Origin: Auanema rhodensis
Taxonomy: Eukaryota > Nematoda > Chromadorea > Rhabditida > Rhabditidae
Assembly (NCBI GenBank): GCA_964057225.1
Contig: OZ059895.1
Location: 12,214,001 to 12,278,000, forward strand
Reading direction: 5' to 3'
DNA length: 64,000 nt
This document shows positions 12,390 through 24,311 of this stretch, one piece after another. Under the pieces are notes generated by a model. It saw only the letters and a program-made list of their open reading frames with translations, was not told the origin of the DNA and did not search any database. Each line of letters starts with the position of its first letter. The stretch's first letter is position 1. A program made the translations under genes and the position numbers.

Positions 12390-12797
12390 TTCAAATTTTT
12401 TTAACGATCATGCCACGTTGAAAGTACGCCATGCAGCTGATTTTCAATTTTATCTCTTCCGTAACAAATGTTTTTATTTTTCCAGCAGTTTTACTTAGAT
12501 AGCTCAACCCAAGGGATCAAAATATCTTCAATCTTATTTCTATATTACAGTTATAAACCAGTAGTTTATGAACCTTAATCTTAACTTTATTGTTTCTATC
12601 TATTTTCTATTGAAACAACAATGTTTTAACACTATACAACTGTGAAACCTTTTTTAATTTATCGTATTTGGAGCTCATAAGATTCAATATCATCGAGGGA
12701 TTTAGATGTAACGTGGAAAATTACATAACTAACATGAAATTGGAAAATAAGCAATAACGAGGATAAATATGTAAATCATTGAATATCAGATATTTTC

Positions 12798-12917
12798 GCT
12801 TACGACCATACCACGTTGAAAGTACGCCATCCCGTCCGATCTGGCAAGTCAAGCAACGTTGGGCCCGGTTAGTACTTGGATCGGAGACGGCTTGGGAATC
12901 CCGGGTGCCGTAAGCTT
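12798..12917 (+). rRNA. 5S ribosomal RNA
   Basis: Unit 27; consensus, hybrid upstream spacer. Confidence 0.95.
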
Positions 12918-13325
12918 TTCAAATTTTTTTAACGATCATGCCACGTTGAAAGTACGCCATGCAGCTGATTTTCAATTTTATCTCTTCCGTAACAAATGTT
13001 TTTATTTTTCCAGCAGTTTTACTTAGATAGCTCAACCCAAGGGATCAAAATATCTTCAATCTTATTTCTATATTACAGTTATAAACCAGTAGTTTATGAA
13101 CCTTAATCTTAACTTTATTGTTTCTATCTATTTTCTATTGAAACAACAATGTTTTAACACTATACAACTGTGAAACCTTTTTTAATTTATCGTATTTGGA
13201 GCTCATAAGATTCAATATCATCGAGGGATTTAGATGTAACGTGGAAAATTACATAACTAACATGAAATTGGAAAATAAGCAATAACGAGGATAAATATGT
13301 AAATCATTGAATAACAGATATTTTC

Positions 13326-13358
13326 GCTTGCGACCATACCACGTTGAAAGTATGCCAT
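13326..13358 (+). pseudogene. 5S fragment (nt 1-33), short unit
   Basis: Unit 28; A5G and C28T, third copy of the unit 9 type. Confidence 0.92.
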
Positions 13359-13724
13359 GCAGCTGATTTTCAATTTTATCTCTTCCGTAACAAATGTTTT
13401 CAATTTTCCAGCAATTTTACTTAGATAGCTCAACCCAAGGCATTAAAATATCTTCAATCTTATTTCCATATTACAGTTATAAACCAGTAGTTTATGAACC
13501 TTCATCTTAACTTTACTGTTTCTATCTATTTCCTATTGAATCAAACGTTGTTTAAACACTATACAACTGTGAAACCTTTTTTAATTTATTGTATTTGGAG
13601 CTCATAAGATTTGATATCATCGAGGGATTTAGATGTAACGTGGAAAATTACATAACTAACATGAAATTGGAAAAAAAACAATAACGAGGATAAGTATGTA
13701 AATCATTGAATATCAGATATTTTC

Positions 13725-13844
13725 GCTTACGACCATACCACGTTGAAAGTACGCCATCCCGTCCGATCTGGCAAGTCAAGCAACGTTGGGCCCGGTTAGT
13801 ACTTGGATCGGAGACGGCTTGGGAATCCCGGGTGCCGTAAGCTT
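13725..13844 (+). rRNA. 5S ribosomal RNA
   Basis: Unit 29; consensus. The downstream direct repeat is changed to GCCATGTTG. Confidence 0.95.
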
Positions 13845-14253
13845 TTCAAATTTTTTTAACGATCATGCCATGTTGAAAGAACGCCATGCAGCTGATTTTC
13901 AATTTTATCTCTTCCGTAACAAATGTTTTTAATTTTCCAGCAGTTTTACTTAGATAGCTCAACCCAAGGCATCAAAATATCTTCAATCTTATTTCTATAT
14001 TACAGTTATAAACCAGTAGTTTATGAACCTTAATCTTAACTTTACTGTTTCTATCTATTTCCTATTGAAACAAACAATGTTTTAACACTATACAACTGTG
14101 AAACCTTTTTTAATTTATTGTATATGGAGCTCATAAGATTCAATATCATCGAGGGATTTAGATGTAACGTGGAAAATTACATAACTAACATGAAATTGGA
14201 AAATAAGCAATAACGAGGATAAATATGTAAATCATTGAATAACAGATATTTTC

Positions 14254-14286
14254 GCTTACGACCATACCACGTTGAAAATACGCCAT
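14254..14286 (+). pseudogene. 5S fragment (nt 1-33), 368-bp short unit
   Basis: Unit 30; G25A. The 31-bp spacer deletion lies near 14451. Confidence 0.92.
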
Positions 14287-14621
14287 GCAGCTGATTTTCA
14301 ATTCTATCTCTTCCGTAACAAATGTTTTTAATTTTCCAGCAGTTTTACTTAGATAGCTCAACCCAAGGCATCAAAATATCTTCAATCTTATTTCTATATT
14401 ACAGTTATACACCAGTAGTTTATGAACCTTAATCTTAACTTTACTGTTTCTAACACTATACAACTGTGAAACCTTTTTTAATTTATTGTATTTGGATCTC
14501 ATAAGATTTGATATCATCGAGGGATTTAGATATTACGTAGAAAATTACATAACTAACATGAAATTGGAAAAAAAACAATAACGAGGATAAGTATGTAAAT
14601 CATTGAATATCAGATATTTTC

Positions 14622-14741
14622 GCTTACGACCATACCACGTTGAAAGTACGTCATCCCGTCCGATCTGGCAAGTCAAGCAACGTTGGGCCCGGTTAGTACT
14701 TGGATCGGAGACGGCTTGGGAATCCCGGGTGCCGTAAGCTT
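14622..14741 (+). rRNA. 5S ribosomal RNA
   Basis: Unit 31; C30T. Confidence 0.94.
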
Positions 14742-15150
14742 TTCAAATTTTTTTAACGATCATACCACGTTGAAAGTACGCCATGCAGCTGATTTTCAAT
14801 TTTATCTCTTCCGTAACAAATGTTTTCAATTTTCCAGCAGTTTAACTTAGATAGCTCAACCCAAGGCATTAAAATATCTTCAATCTTATTTCTATATTAC
14901 AGTTATAAACCAGTAGTTTATGAACCTTCATCTTAACTTTACTGTTTCTATCTATTTCCTATTGAAACAAACATTGTTTAAACACTATACAACTGTGAAA
15001 CCTTTTTTAATTTATTGTATTTGGATCTCATAAGATTTGATATCATCGAGGAATTTAGATATTACGTAGAAAATTACATAACTAACATGAAATTGGAAAA
15101 AAAACAATAACGAGGATAAGTATGTAAATCATTGAATATCAGATATTTTC

Positions 15151-15270
15151 GCTTACGACCATACCACGTTGAAAGTACGCCATCCCGTCCGATCTGGCAA
15201 GTCAAGCAACGTTGGGCCCGGTTAGTACTTGGATCGGAGACGGCTTGGGAATCCCGGGTGCCGTAAGCTT
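15151..15270 (+). rRNA. 5S ribosomal RNA
   Basis: Unit 32; consensus. Confidence 0.95.
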
Positions 15271-15679
15271 TTCAAATTTTTTTAACGATCATACCACGTT
15301 GAAAGTACGCCATGCAGCTGATTTTCAATTTTATCTCTTCCGTAACAAATGTTTTCAATTTTCCAGCAGTTTAACTTAGATAGCTCAACCCAAGGCAATA
15401 AAATATCTTCAATCTTATTTCTATATTACAGTTATAAACCAGTAGTTTATGAACCTTCATCTTAACTTTACTGTTTCTATCTATTTCCTATTGAAACAAA
15501 CATTGTTTAAACACTATACAACTGTGAAACCTTTTTTAATTTATTGTATTTGGATCTCATAAGATTTGATATCATCGAGGAATTTAGATATTACGTAGAA
15601 AATTACATAACTAACATGAAATTGGAAAAAAAACAATAACGAGGATAAGTATGTAAATCATTGAATATCAGATATTTTC

Positions 15680-15799
15680 GCTTACGACCATACCACGTTG
15701 AAAGTACGTCATCCCGTCCGATCTGGCAAGTCAAGCAACGTTGGGCCCGGTTAGTACTTGGATCGGAGACGGCTTGGGAATCCCGGGTGCCGTAAGCTT
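15680..15799 (+). rRNA. 5S ribosomal RNA
   Basis: Unit 33; C30T. Confidence 0.94.
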
Positions 15800-16208
15800 T
15801 TCAAATTTTTTTAACGATCATACCACGTTGAAAGTATGCCATGCAGCTGATTTTCAATTTTATCTCTTCCGTAACAAATGTTTTCAATTTTCCAGCAGTT
15901 TTACTTAGATAGCTCAACCCAAGGCATCAAAAAATCTTCAATCTTATTTCTATATTACAGTTATAAACCAGTAGTTTATGAACCTTAATCTTAACTTTAC
16001 TGTTTCTATCTATTTCCTATTGAAACAAACGTTGTTTAAACACTATACAACTGTGAAACCTTTTTTAATTTATTGTATTTGGAGCTCATAAGATTTGATA
16101 TCATCGAGGGATTTAGATGTAACGTGGAAAATTACATAACTAACATGAAATTGGAAAAAAAACAATAACGAGGATAAGTATGTAAATCATTGAATATCAG
16201 GTATTTTC

Positions 16209-16328
16209 GCTTACGACCATACCACGTTGAAAGTACGTCATCCCGTCCGATCTGGCAAGTCAAGCAACGTTGGGCCCGGTTAGTACTTGGATCGGAGACG
16301 GCTTGGGAATCCCGGGTGCCGTAAGCTT
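16209..16328 (+). rRNA. 5S ribosomal RNA
   Basis: Unit 34; C30T. Confidence 0.94.
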
Positions 16329-16737
16329 TTCAAATTTTTTTAACGATCATACCACGTTGAAAGTACGCCATGCAGCTGATTTTCAATTTTATCTCTTCCG
16401 TAACAAATGTTTTCAATTTTCCAGCAGTTTTACTTAGATAGCTCAACCCAAGACATTAAAATATCTTCAATCTTATTTCTATATTACAGTTATAAACCAG
16501 TAGTTTATGAACCTTCATCTTAACTTTACTGTTTCTATCTATTTCCTATTGAAACAAACATTGTTTAAACACTATACAACTGTGAAACCTTTTTTAATTT
16601 ATTGTATTTGGATCTCATAAGATTTGATATCATCGAGGGATTTAGATATTACGTAGAAAATTACATAACTAACATGAAATTGGAAAAAAAACAATAACGA
16701 GGATAAGTATGTAAATCATTGAATATCAGATATTTTC

Positions 16738-16857
16738 GCTTACGACCATACCACGTTGAAAGTACGTCATCCCGTCCGATCTGGCAAGTCAAGCAACGTT
16801 GGGCCCGGTTAGTACTTGGATCGGAGACGGCTTGGGAATCCCGGGTGCCGTAAGCTT
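16738..16857 (+). rRNA. 5S ribosomal RNA
   Basis: Unit 35; C30T. Confidence 0.94.
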
Positions 16858-17266
16858 TTCAAATTTTTTTAACGATCATACCACGTTGAAAGTATGCCAT
16901 GCAGCTGATTTTCAATTTTATCTCTTCCGTAACAAATGTTTTCAATTTTCCAGCAGTTTTACTTAGATAGCTCAACCCAAGGCATCAAAAAATCTTCAAT
17001 CTTATTTTCATATTACAGTTATAAACCAGTAGTTTATGAACCTTAATCTTAACTTTACTGTTTCTATCTATTTCCTATTGAAACAAACGTTGTTTAAACA
17101 CTATACAACTGTGAAACCTTTTTTAATTTATTGTATTTGGAGCTCATAAGATTTGATATCATCGAGGGATTTAGATGTAACGTGGAAAATTACATAACTA
17201 ACATGAAATTGGAAAAAAAACAATAACGAGGATAAGTATGTAAATCATTGAATATCAGGTATTTTC

Positions 17267-17386
17267 GCTTACGACCATACCACGTTGAAAGTACGTCATC
17301 CCGTCCGATCTGGCAAGTCAAGCAACGTTGGGCCCGGTTAGTACTTGGATCGGAGACGGCTTGGGAATCCCGGGTGCCGTAAGCTT
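17267..17386 (+). rRNA. 5S ribosomal RNA
   Basis: Unit 36; C30T, tandem copy of unit 34. Confidence 0.94.
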
Positions 17387-17795
17387 TTCAAATTTTTTTA
17401 ACGATCATACCACGTTGAAAGTACGCCATGCAGCTGATTTTCAATTTTATCTCTTCCGTAACAAATGTTTTCAATTTTCCAGCAGTTTTACTTAGATAGC
17501 TCAACCCAAGACATTAAAATATCTTCAATCTTATTTCTATATTACAGTTATAAACCAGTAGTTTATGAACCTTCATCTTAACTTTACTGTTTCTATCTAT
17601 TTCCTATTGAAACAAACATTGTTTAAACACTATACAACTGTGAAACCTTTTTTAATTTATTGTATTTGGATCTCATAAGATTTGATATCATCGAGGGATT
17701 TAGATATTACGTAGAAAATTACATAACTAACATGAAATTGGAAAAAAAACAATAACGAGGATAAGTATGTAAATCATTGAATATCAGATATTTTC

Positions 17796-17915
17796 GCTTA
17801 CGACCATACCACGTTGAAAGTACGTCATCCCGTCCGATCTGGCAAGTCAAGCAACGTTGGGCCCGGTTAGTACTTGGATCGGAGACGGCTTGGGAATCCC
17901 GGGTGCCGTAAGCTT
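17796..17915 (+). rRNA. 5S ribosomal RNA
   Basis: Unit 37; C30T, tandem copy of unit 35. Confidence 0.94.
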
Positions 17916-18324
17916 TTCAAATTTTTTTAACGATCATACCACGTTGAAAGTATGCCATGCAGCTGATTTTCAATTTTATCTCTTCCGTAACAAATGTTTT
18001 CAATTTTCCAGCAGTTTTACTTAGATAGCTCAACCCAAGGCATCAAAAAATCTTCAATCTTATTTTCATATTACAGTTATAAACCAGTAGTTTATGAACC
18101 TTAATCTTAACTTTACTGTTTCTATCTATTTCCTATTGAAACAAACGTTGTTTAAACACTATACAACTGTGAAACCTTTTTTAATTTATTGTATTTGGAG
18201 CTCATAAGATTTGATATCATCGAGGGATTTAGATGTAACGTGGAAAATTACATAACTAACATGAAATTGGAAAAAAAACAATAACGAGGATAAGTATGTA
18301 AATCATTGAATATCAGGTATTTTC

Positions 18325-18444
18325 GCTTACGACCATACCACGTTGAAAATACGCCATCCCGTCCGATCTGGCAAGTCAAGCAACGTTGGGCCCGGTTAGT
18401 ACTTGGATCGGAGACGGCTTGGGAATCCCGGGTGCCGTAAGCTT
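18325..18444 (+). rRNA. 5S ribosomal RNA
   Basis: Unit 38; G25A. Its spacer has a 2-bp insertion (CCAGAGCAG). Confidence 0.94.
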
Positions 18445-18854
18445 TTCAAATTTTTTTGACGATCATGCCACGTTGAAAGAACGCCATGCAGCTGATTTTC
18501 AATTTTATCTCTTCCGTAACAAATGTTTTTAATTTTCCAGAGCAGTTTTACTTAGATAGCTCAACCCAAGGCATCAAAATATCTTCCATCTTATTTCTAT
18601 ATTACAGTTATAAACCAGTAGTTTATGAACCTTAATCTTAACTTTATTGTTTCTATCTATTTCCTATTGAAACAACAATGTTTTAACACTATACAACTGT
18701 GAAACCTTTTTTAATTTATTGTATTTGGAGCTCATAAGATTTGATATCATCGAGGGATTTAGATGTAACGTGGAAAATTACATAACTAACATGAAATTGG
18801 AAAAAAAACAATAACGAGGATAAGTATGTAAATCATTGAATATCAGGTATTTTC

Positions 18855-18974
18855 GCTTACGACCATACCACGTTGAAAATACGCCATCCCGTCCGATCTG
18901 GCAAGTCAAGCAACGTTGGGCCCGGTTAGTACTTGGATCGGAGACGGCTTGGGAATCCCGGGTGCCGTAAGCTT
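18855..18974 (+). rRNA. 5S ribosomal RNA
   Basis: Unit 39; G25A, with the same CCAGAGCAG spacer. Confidence 0.94.
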
Positions 18975-19384
18975 TTCAAATTTTTTTGACGATCATGCCA
19001 CGTTGAAAGAACGCCATGCAGCTGATTTTCAATTTTATCTCTTCCGTAACAAATGTTTTTAATTTTCCAGAGCAGTTTTACTTAGATAGCTCAACCCAAG
19101 GCATCAAAATATCTTCAATCTTATTTCTATATTACAGTTATAAACCAGTAGTTTATGAACCTTAATCTTAACTTTATTGTTTCTATCTATTTCCTATTGA
19201 AACAACAATGTTTTAACACTATACAACTGTGAAACCTTTTTTAATTTATTGTATTTGGAGCTCATAAGATTTGATATCATCGAGCGATTTAGATGTAACG
19301 TGGAAAATTACATAACTAACATGAAATTGGAAAAAAAACAATAACGAGGATAAGTATGTAAATCATTGAATATCAGATATTTTC

Positions 19385-19504
19385 GCTTACGACCATACCT
19401 CGTTGAAAGTACGCCATCCCGTCCGGTCTGGCAAGTCAAGCAACGTTGGGCCCGGTTAGTACTTAGATCGGAGACGGCTTGGGGATCCCGGGTGCCGTAA
19501 GCTT
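19385..19504 (+). rRNA. 5S ribosomal RNA, most diverged full copy
   Basis: Unit 40; A16T, A42G, G81A and A100G. Four changes make a non-functional product more likely here than elsewhere. Confidence 0.88.
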
Positions 19505-19913
19505 TTCGAATTTTTTTAACGATCATACCACGTTGAAAGTACGCCATGCAGCTGATTTTCAATTTTATCTCTTCCGTAACAAATGTTTTCAATTTTCCAG
19601 CAGTTTTACTTAGATAGCTCAACCCAAGACATTAAAATATCTTCAATCTTATTTCTATATTACAGTTATAAACCAGTAGTTTATGAACCTTCATCTTAAC
19701 TTTACTGTTTCTATCTATTTCCTATTGAAACAAACGTTGTTTAAACACTATACAACTGTGAAACCTTTTTTAATTTATTGTATTTGGAGCTCATAAGATT
19801 TGATATCATCGAGGGATTTAGATGTAACGTGGAAAATTACATAACTAACATGAAATTGGAAAAAAAACAATAACGAGGATAAGTATGTAAATCATTGAAT
19901 ATCAGGTATTTTC

Positions 19914-20033
19914 GCTTACGACCATACCACGTTGAAAATACGCCATCCCGTCCGATCTGGCAAGTCAAGCAACGTTGGGCCCGGTTAGTACTTGGATCGG
20001 AGACGGCTTGGGAATCCCGGGTGCCGTAAGCTT
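19914..20033 (+). rRNA. 5S ribosomal RNA
   Basis: Unit 41; G25A. Confidence 0.94.
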
Positions 20034-20441
20034 TTCAAATTTTTTTGACGATCATGCCACGTTGAAAGAACGCCATGCAGCTGATTTTCAATTTTATCTC
20101 TTCCGTAACAAATGTTTTTAATTTTCCAGCAGTTTTACTCAGATAGCTCAACCCAAGGCATCAAAATATCTTCAATCTTATTTCTATATTACAGTTATAA
20201 ACCAGTAGTTTATGAACCTTAATCTTAACTTTATTGTTTCTATCTATTTCCTATTGAAACAACATTGTTTTAACACTATACAACTGTGAAACCTTTTTTA
20301 ATTTATCGTATTTGGAGCTCATAAGATTCAATATCATCGAGGGATTTAGATGTAACGTGGAAAATTACATAACTAACATGAAATCGGAAAATAAGCAATA
20401 ACGAGGATAAATATGTAAATCATTGAATAACAGATATTTTC

Positions 20442-20474
20442 GCTTACGACCATACCACGTTGAAAATACGCCAT
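20442..20474 (+). pseudogene. 5S fragment (nt 1-33), short unit
   Basis: Unit 42; G25A. Confidence 0.92.
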
Positions 20475-20840
20475 GCAGCTGATTTTCAATTTTATCTCTT
20501 CCGTAACAAATGTTTTTAATTTTCCAGCAGTTTTACTTAGATAGCTCAACCCAAGGCATTAAAATATCTTCAATCTTATTTCTATATTACAGTTATAAAC
20601 CAGTAGTTTATGAACCTTCATCTTAACTTTACTGTTTCTATCTATTTCCTATTGAAACAAACATTGTTTTAACACTATACAACTGTGAAACCTTTTTTAA
20701 TTTATTGTATTTGGATCTCATAAGATTTGATATCATCGAGGGATTTAGATATTACGTAGAAAATTACATAACTAACATGAAATTGGAAAAAAAACAATAA
20801 CGAGGATAAGTATGTAAATCATTGAATATCAGATATTTTC

Positions 20841-20960
20841 GCTTACGACCATACCACGTTGAAAGTACGTCATCCCGTCCGATCTGGCAAGTCAAGCAAC
20901 GTTGGGCCCGGTTAATACTTGGATCGGAGACGGCTTGGGAATCCCGGGTGCCGTAAGCTT
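20841..20960 (+). rRNA. 5S ribosomal RNA
   Basis: Unit 43; C30T and G75A. Confidence 0.93.
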
Positions 20961-21369
20961 TTCGAATTTTTTTAACGATCATACCACGTTGAAAGTACGC
21001 CATGCAGCTGATTTTCAATTTTATCTCTTCCGTAACAAATGTTTTCAATTTTCCAGCAGTTTTACTTAGATAGCTCAACCCAAGGCATCAAAAAATCTTC
21101 AATCTTATTTCTATATTACAGTTATAAACCAGTAGTTTATGAACCTTAATCTTAACTTTACTGTTTCTATCTATTTCCTATTGAAACAAACGTTGTTTAA
21201 ACACTATACAACTGTGAAACCTTTTTTAATTTATTGTATTTGGAGCTCATAAGTTTTGATATCATCGAGGGATTTAGATGTAACGTGGAAACTTACATAA
21301 CTAACATGAAATTGGAAAAAAAACAATAACGAGGATAAGTAAGTAAATCATTGAATATCAGGTATTTTC

Positions 21370-21489
21370 GCTTACGACCATACCACGTTGAAAATACGCC
21401 ATCCCGTCCGATCTGGCAAGTCAAGCAACGTTGGGCCCGGTTAGTACTTGGATCGGAGACGGCTTGGGAATCCCGGGTGCCGTAAGCTT
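21370..21489 (+). rRNA. 5S ribosomal RNA
   Basis: Unit 44; G25A. Confidence 0.94.
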
Positions 21490-21899
21490 TTCAAATTTTT
21501 TTGACGATCATGCCACGTTGAAAGAACGCCATGCAGCTGATTTTCAATTTTATCTCTTCCGTAACAAATGTTTTTAATTTTCCAGAGCAGTTTTACTTAG
21601 ATAGCTCAACCCAAGGCATCAAAATATCTTCAATCTTATTTCTATATTACAGTTATAAACCAGTAGTTTATGAACCTTAATCTTAACTTTATTGTTTCTA
21701 TCTATTTCCTATTGAAACAACAATGTTTTAACACTATACAACTGTGAAACCTTTTTTAATTTATTGTATTTGGAGCTCATAAGATTTGATATCATCGAGG
21801 GATTTAGATGTAACGTGGAAAATTACATAACTAACATGAAATTGGAAAAAAAACAATAACGAGGATAAGTATGTAAATCATTGAATATCAGATATTTTC

Positions 21900-22019
21900 G
21901 CTTACGACCATACCTCGTTGAAAGTACGCCATCCCGTCCGATCTGGCAAGTCAAGCAACGTTGGGCCCGGTTAGTACTTAGATCGGAGACGGCTTGGGAA
22001 TCCCGGGTGCCGTAAGCTT
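21900..22019 (+). rRNA. 5S ribosomal RNA
   Basis: Unit 45; A16T and G81A. Its spacer is split by LTR element 1. Confidence 0.93.
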
Positions 22020-22359
22020 TTCGAATTTTTTTAACGATCATACCACGTTGAAAGTACGCCATGCAGCTGATTTTCAATTTTATCTCTTCCGTAACAAATG
22101 TTTTCAATTTTCCAGCAGTTTTACTTAGATAGCTCAACCCAAGACATTAAAATATCTTCAATCTTATTTCTATATTACAGTTATAAACCAGTAGTTTATG
22201 AACCTTCATCTTAACTTTACTGTTTCTATCTATTTCCTATTGAAACAAACATTGTTTAAACACTATACAACTGTGAAACCTTTTTTAATTTATTGTATTT
22301 GGATCTCATAAGATTTGATATCATCGAGGGATTTAGATATTACGTAGAAAATTACATAA

Positions 22360-22363
22360 CTAA
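22360..22363. other. Target duplication CTAA, left of element 1
   Basis: CTAA here and at 29844-29847. The uninterrupted array reads ATAACTAACATG. A 4-bp duplication fits Gypsy-type integration. Confidence 0.85.
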
Positions 22364-22729
22364 CGTTCCATTCGGAGACTCTATATATGTAACTGCAGGG
22401 TTAGAGCCAGACCGACTAGAGGAATGAGGAATGGCACCGCCTTCCCTCATGCCCCTATTCGGGAGTTCGCCCCTTTGCAAGCCCATGGACGGTTTGCATC
22501 TAACTTAGTTAATCTTATATATTAGTCTTTGTCTTGTAAATGTAGTTTACTTTATCCTTGTGTTATTGTATTGTAATGATATTGTATTGTGTATAATAAA
22601 CCTATATATTTCCTTATCTTATGTAATCCTTATGCTCTGTTTCCATACCGCTACACTTATGGAATACTATACGCGTAGTTGAGCAGACTACAATGGTCTG
22701 TTCAATATACGTAGGAGCGTAATGGAACG
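22364..22729 (+). repeat. 5' LTR of element 1
   Basis: 366 bp, bounded by the inverted ends CGTTCCATT and AATGGAACG. It does not have the usual TG...CA ends. An AATAAA signal lies at 22595-22600. Confidence 0.92.
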
Positions 22730-22747
22730 TGGAGGTTCCACCTCGAA
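22730..22747 (+). promoter_or_regulatory. Primer-binding site, probably tRNA-Gln
   Basis: TGGAGGTTCCACC begins directly after the LTR. It complements CCA plus the GGTGGAACCT end expected of a tRNA-Gln whose acceptor starts GGTTCCA. That tRNA sequence is from memory, so the tRNA identity is less certain than the site. Confidence 0.75.
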
Positions 22748-23688
22748 CTCATTTTTGTCGCAAAAACTCGCATAAAAAGTCCATATTTTGATATCTAAAT
22801 TAAAACTTCCTCCACGGTTAGCAACATAATGAGGGCGCCAACTTGTATAAGGTGCAGGTACAAGGGATCTCTCTTTTAGAGAGCTAGGACTATATAATTT
22901 TGAAATTTCACCCGCTGTCCCCACTCATAAAACCGTCTGAGTGTCCACCCTTATAATACCGTATCCTGCACCGCTTCTCTTGCATTTTTTTTTGAGGACG
23001 TTTGGATCGAAATAGGGGACAATTTCACCAAACGAAATTTTGATTACATTATTATTTGGCAACGAGGAGTTAGAATGAAATTTTGAAAGCGCACAAAGTT
23101 TAATATTTTATTGTGGTCAGGACTAGAGATTTGAAAGTTAAATTCAGGCGTAAAAGAGCATGCTAACTAAATATTTTTGCGGGAGCCGTTATTCGGTTTT
23201 TATTTTTTTTTTGATTGTGAGAATAGACCACACTAGTCCGAAAAATCCTGGCACAAATTTTGTTGCCTGTCAGGTCATTTTGGCGAAAGCACATGGGCTA
23301 CGGATGTTTTCTTCTCCGTAGAATGTGTCACCTTCCTCAGCTCATTTTTGTTGCTAACATCATAAGATATTCCCACACACCTACCGTAGTCTTCATATTG
23401 TAATATTCTATAAATTAGTAAAATGGTTTAAAGAAAAAAATTGCGTTTTATAAACGAGCTTTGGTCTCAGTCCATTAGTAAAATGAGCAATCTTTTTAAA
23501 TATTCTCGGAATCTCATTAGCATGCCAAAATCATTCCGGAAAAGAATCGCCCACGGCTTTTAATAATCAACGTGCACATGAGCCATTTTCCCAAGGCGCA
23601 CGCACTCCTTCTTTATTAATAAGCTCGACCAAAGTTTGTGTTATGAAAAAAAAAAGAGAGAGAGAGAACAAATGAGTGAAATTAAGTA
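22748..23688. other. Leader of element 1, no gene seen
   Basis: AT-rich sequence downstream of the primer-binding site. I find no convincing reading frame or known element. A short purine tract (A-run then GA repeats) lies at about 23646-23668, just beyond the 3' end of the minus-strand gene candidate. Confidence 0.6.
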
Positions 23689-23694
23689 TTTATT
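23689..23694 (-). terminator. Polyadenylation signal for the antisense gene
   Basis: AATAAA on the minus strand, 17 nt after the stop of the second frame. Confidence 0.45.
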
Positions 23695-23710
23695 ATATAT
23701 AAAACAATTG

Positions 23711-24311
23711 TTAAAAGCCCCATTTAAAATGCAACTGTCTCACAAATTCTATAGGCTGTGAGATGGGCTCATTGCTAGGCTCTAAATACTGCGAATACTC
23801 TGAATCCGCAGAGGTCCTTAGCAATAAGCCCATAGGAGACTGTTCATAAAACAAATAAATTTTAAACAAAATTTTAGACATATAATCATAAAAATCATGA
23901 GGCTTATGCTCATACCAATTCCAAGGGGATGCGATTAAATTGGGGTTTTCATACCAATGCGCGCACAAATCGGTGAGGCACCATCGCCCAATAGCTGCAA
24001 CCTCATCCGCTATTTCTTGCATTAGGGAGAAATTCACTAATCCCCTCCCCAGATAATGCATTTTTAAATCCTCGATAAACTAAAATTTTTTTTTTATTAT
24101 TAATATAACATGTTTCTTTGCTTTAACCAACCATCTTAATCATGTCTGGGTGAGGCCTATAAGCTAACACTTCGTCTTGATCATACAAGACGAGGTCAGC
24201 GTACAGCTTTCTCAAGACAAAAGTCATTCCCGATAGACCTTCATAAGCCATTCTTTGATTATTTTTTTTTCTTTCTTCTTCAGCTCTACAAATATAAAGA
24301 ATCTTATGCAT
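23711..24311 (-). CDS. Unknown two-exon gene antisense to element 1
   Basis: Two minus-strand frames lie close together: 24311-24123 (62 aa, starts MHKILYICRA) and 24061-23711 (116 aa, starts MHYLGRG). A 52-bp intron can be drawn from 24131 (ATG|GTTGGT) to 24080 (ends ATTTTAG, a good nematode acceptor). It removes the first stop and joins exon 1 (24311-24132, 60 codons) in frame to exon 2 (24079-23711, 122 codons plus stop), giving about 182 aa. The second frame is rich in W, Y and H, unlike random AT-rich translation. I recognise no domain. TATAAATTTT lies about 100 nt upstream of the ATG and AATAAA 17 nt past the stop. The splicing is inferred; two separate small proteins, or no gene, remain possible. 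Confidence 0.5.
24080..24131 (-). other. Candidate 52-bp intron in the antisense gene
   Basis: Starts GTTGGT, ends ATTTTAG, and contains the stop of the first frame. Its length is typical of small nematode introns. Being antisense to the retroelement, it would not be spliced from the genomic RNA and so could survive retrotransposition. Confidence 0.45.

Larger units (their letters stand above)
10684..14621 (+). repeat. Higher-order repeat C
   Basis: A third relative of blocks A and B. It has lost one short unit where the spacer of the second unit switches to the short-unit type, and has gained two extra long units (12270, 12798). It ends in the same 31-bp-deleted spacer (near 14451). The two units before it (9626, 10155) match those at 951 and 1480 with an offset of 8675 bp. 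Confidence 0.75.
16209..18324 (+). repeat. 1058-bp two-unit repeat, two tandem copies
   Basis: Units 16209+16738 are repeated as 17267+17796 at an offset of 1058 bp. Both copies share private spacer marks (AGACATTAAA after the first gene, TTTTCATATTAC after the second). Confidence 0.8.
1..22363 (+). repeat. 5S rDNA tandem array, left block (45 units)
   Basis: Tandem units are counted from each GCTTACGACC start: 35 long units of about 529 bp with a complete 5S gene and 10 short units of about 399 bp (three are 368 bp). A long unit holds the 120-nt gene, a T-run, a 29-nt repeat of 5S nt 5-33, and about 370 bp of AT-rich spacer. I see no other gene in the spacer on either strand. Substitutions in the copy entries below are numbered along the 120-nt array consensus. 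The block is cut at its left edge by the window start and on the right by LTR element 1. Unit counts were made by eye. Confidence 0.95.

Noticed and set aside
22688-22924. Minus-strand 78-aa frame overlapping the LTR end of element 1
   Set aside because: It spans LTR and primer-binding site with no domain or transcript signal.
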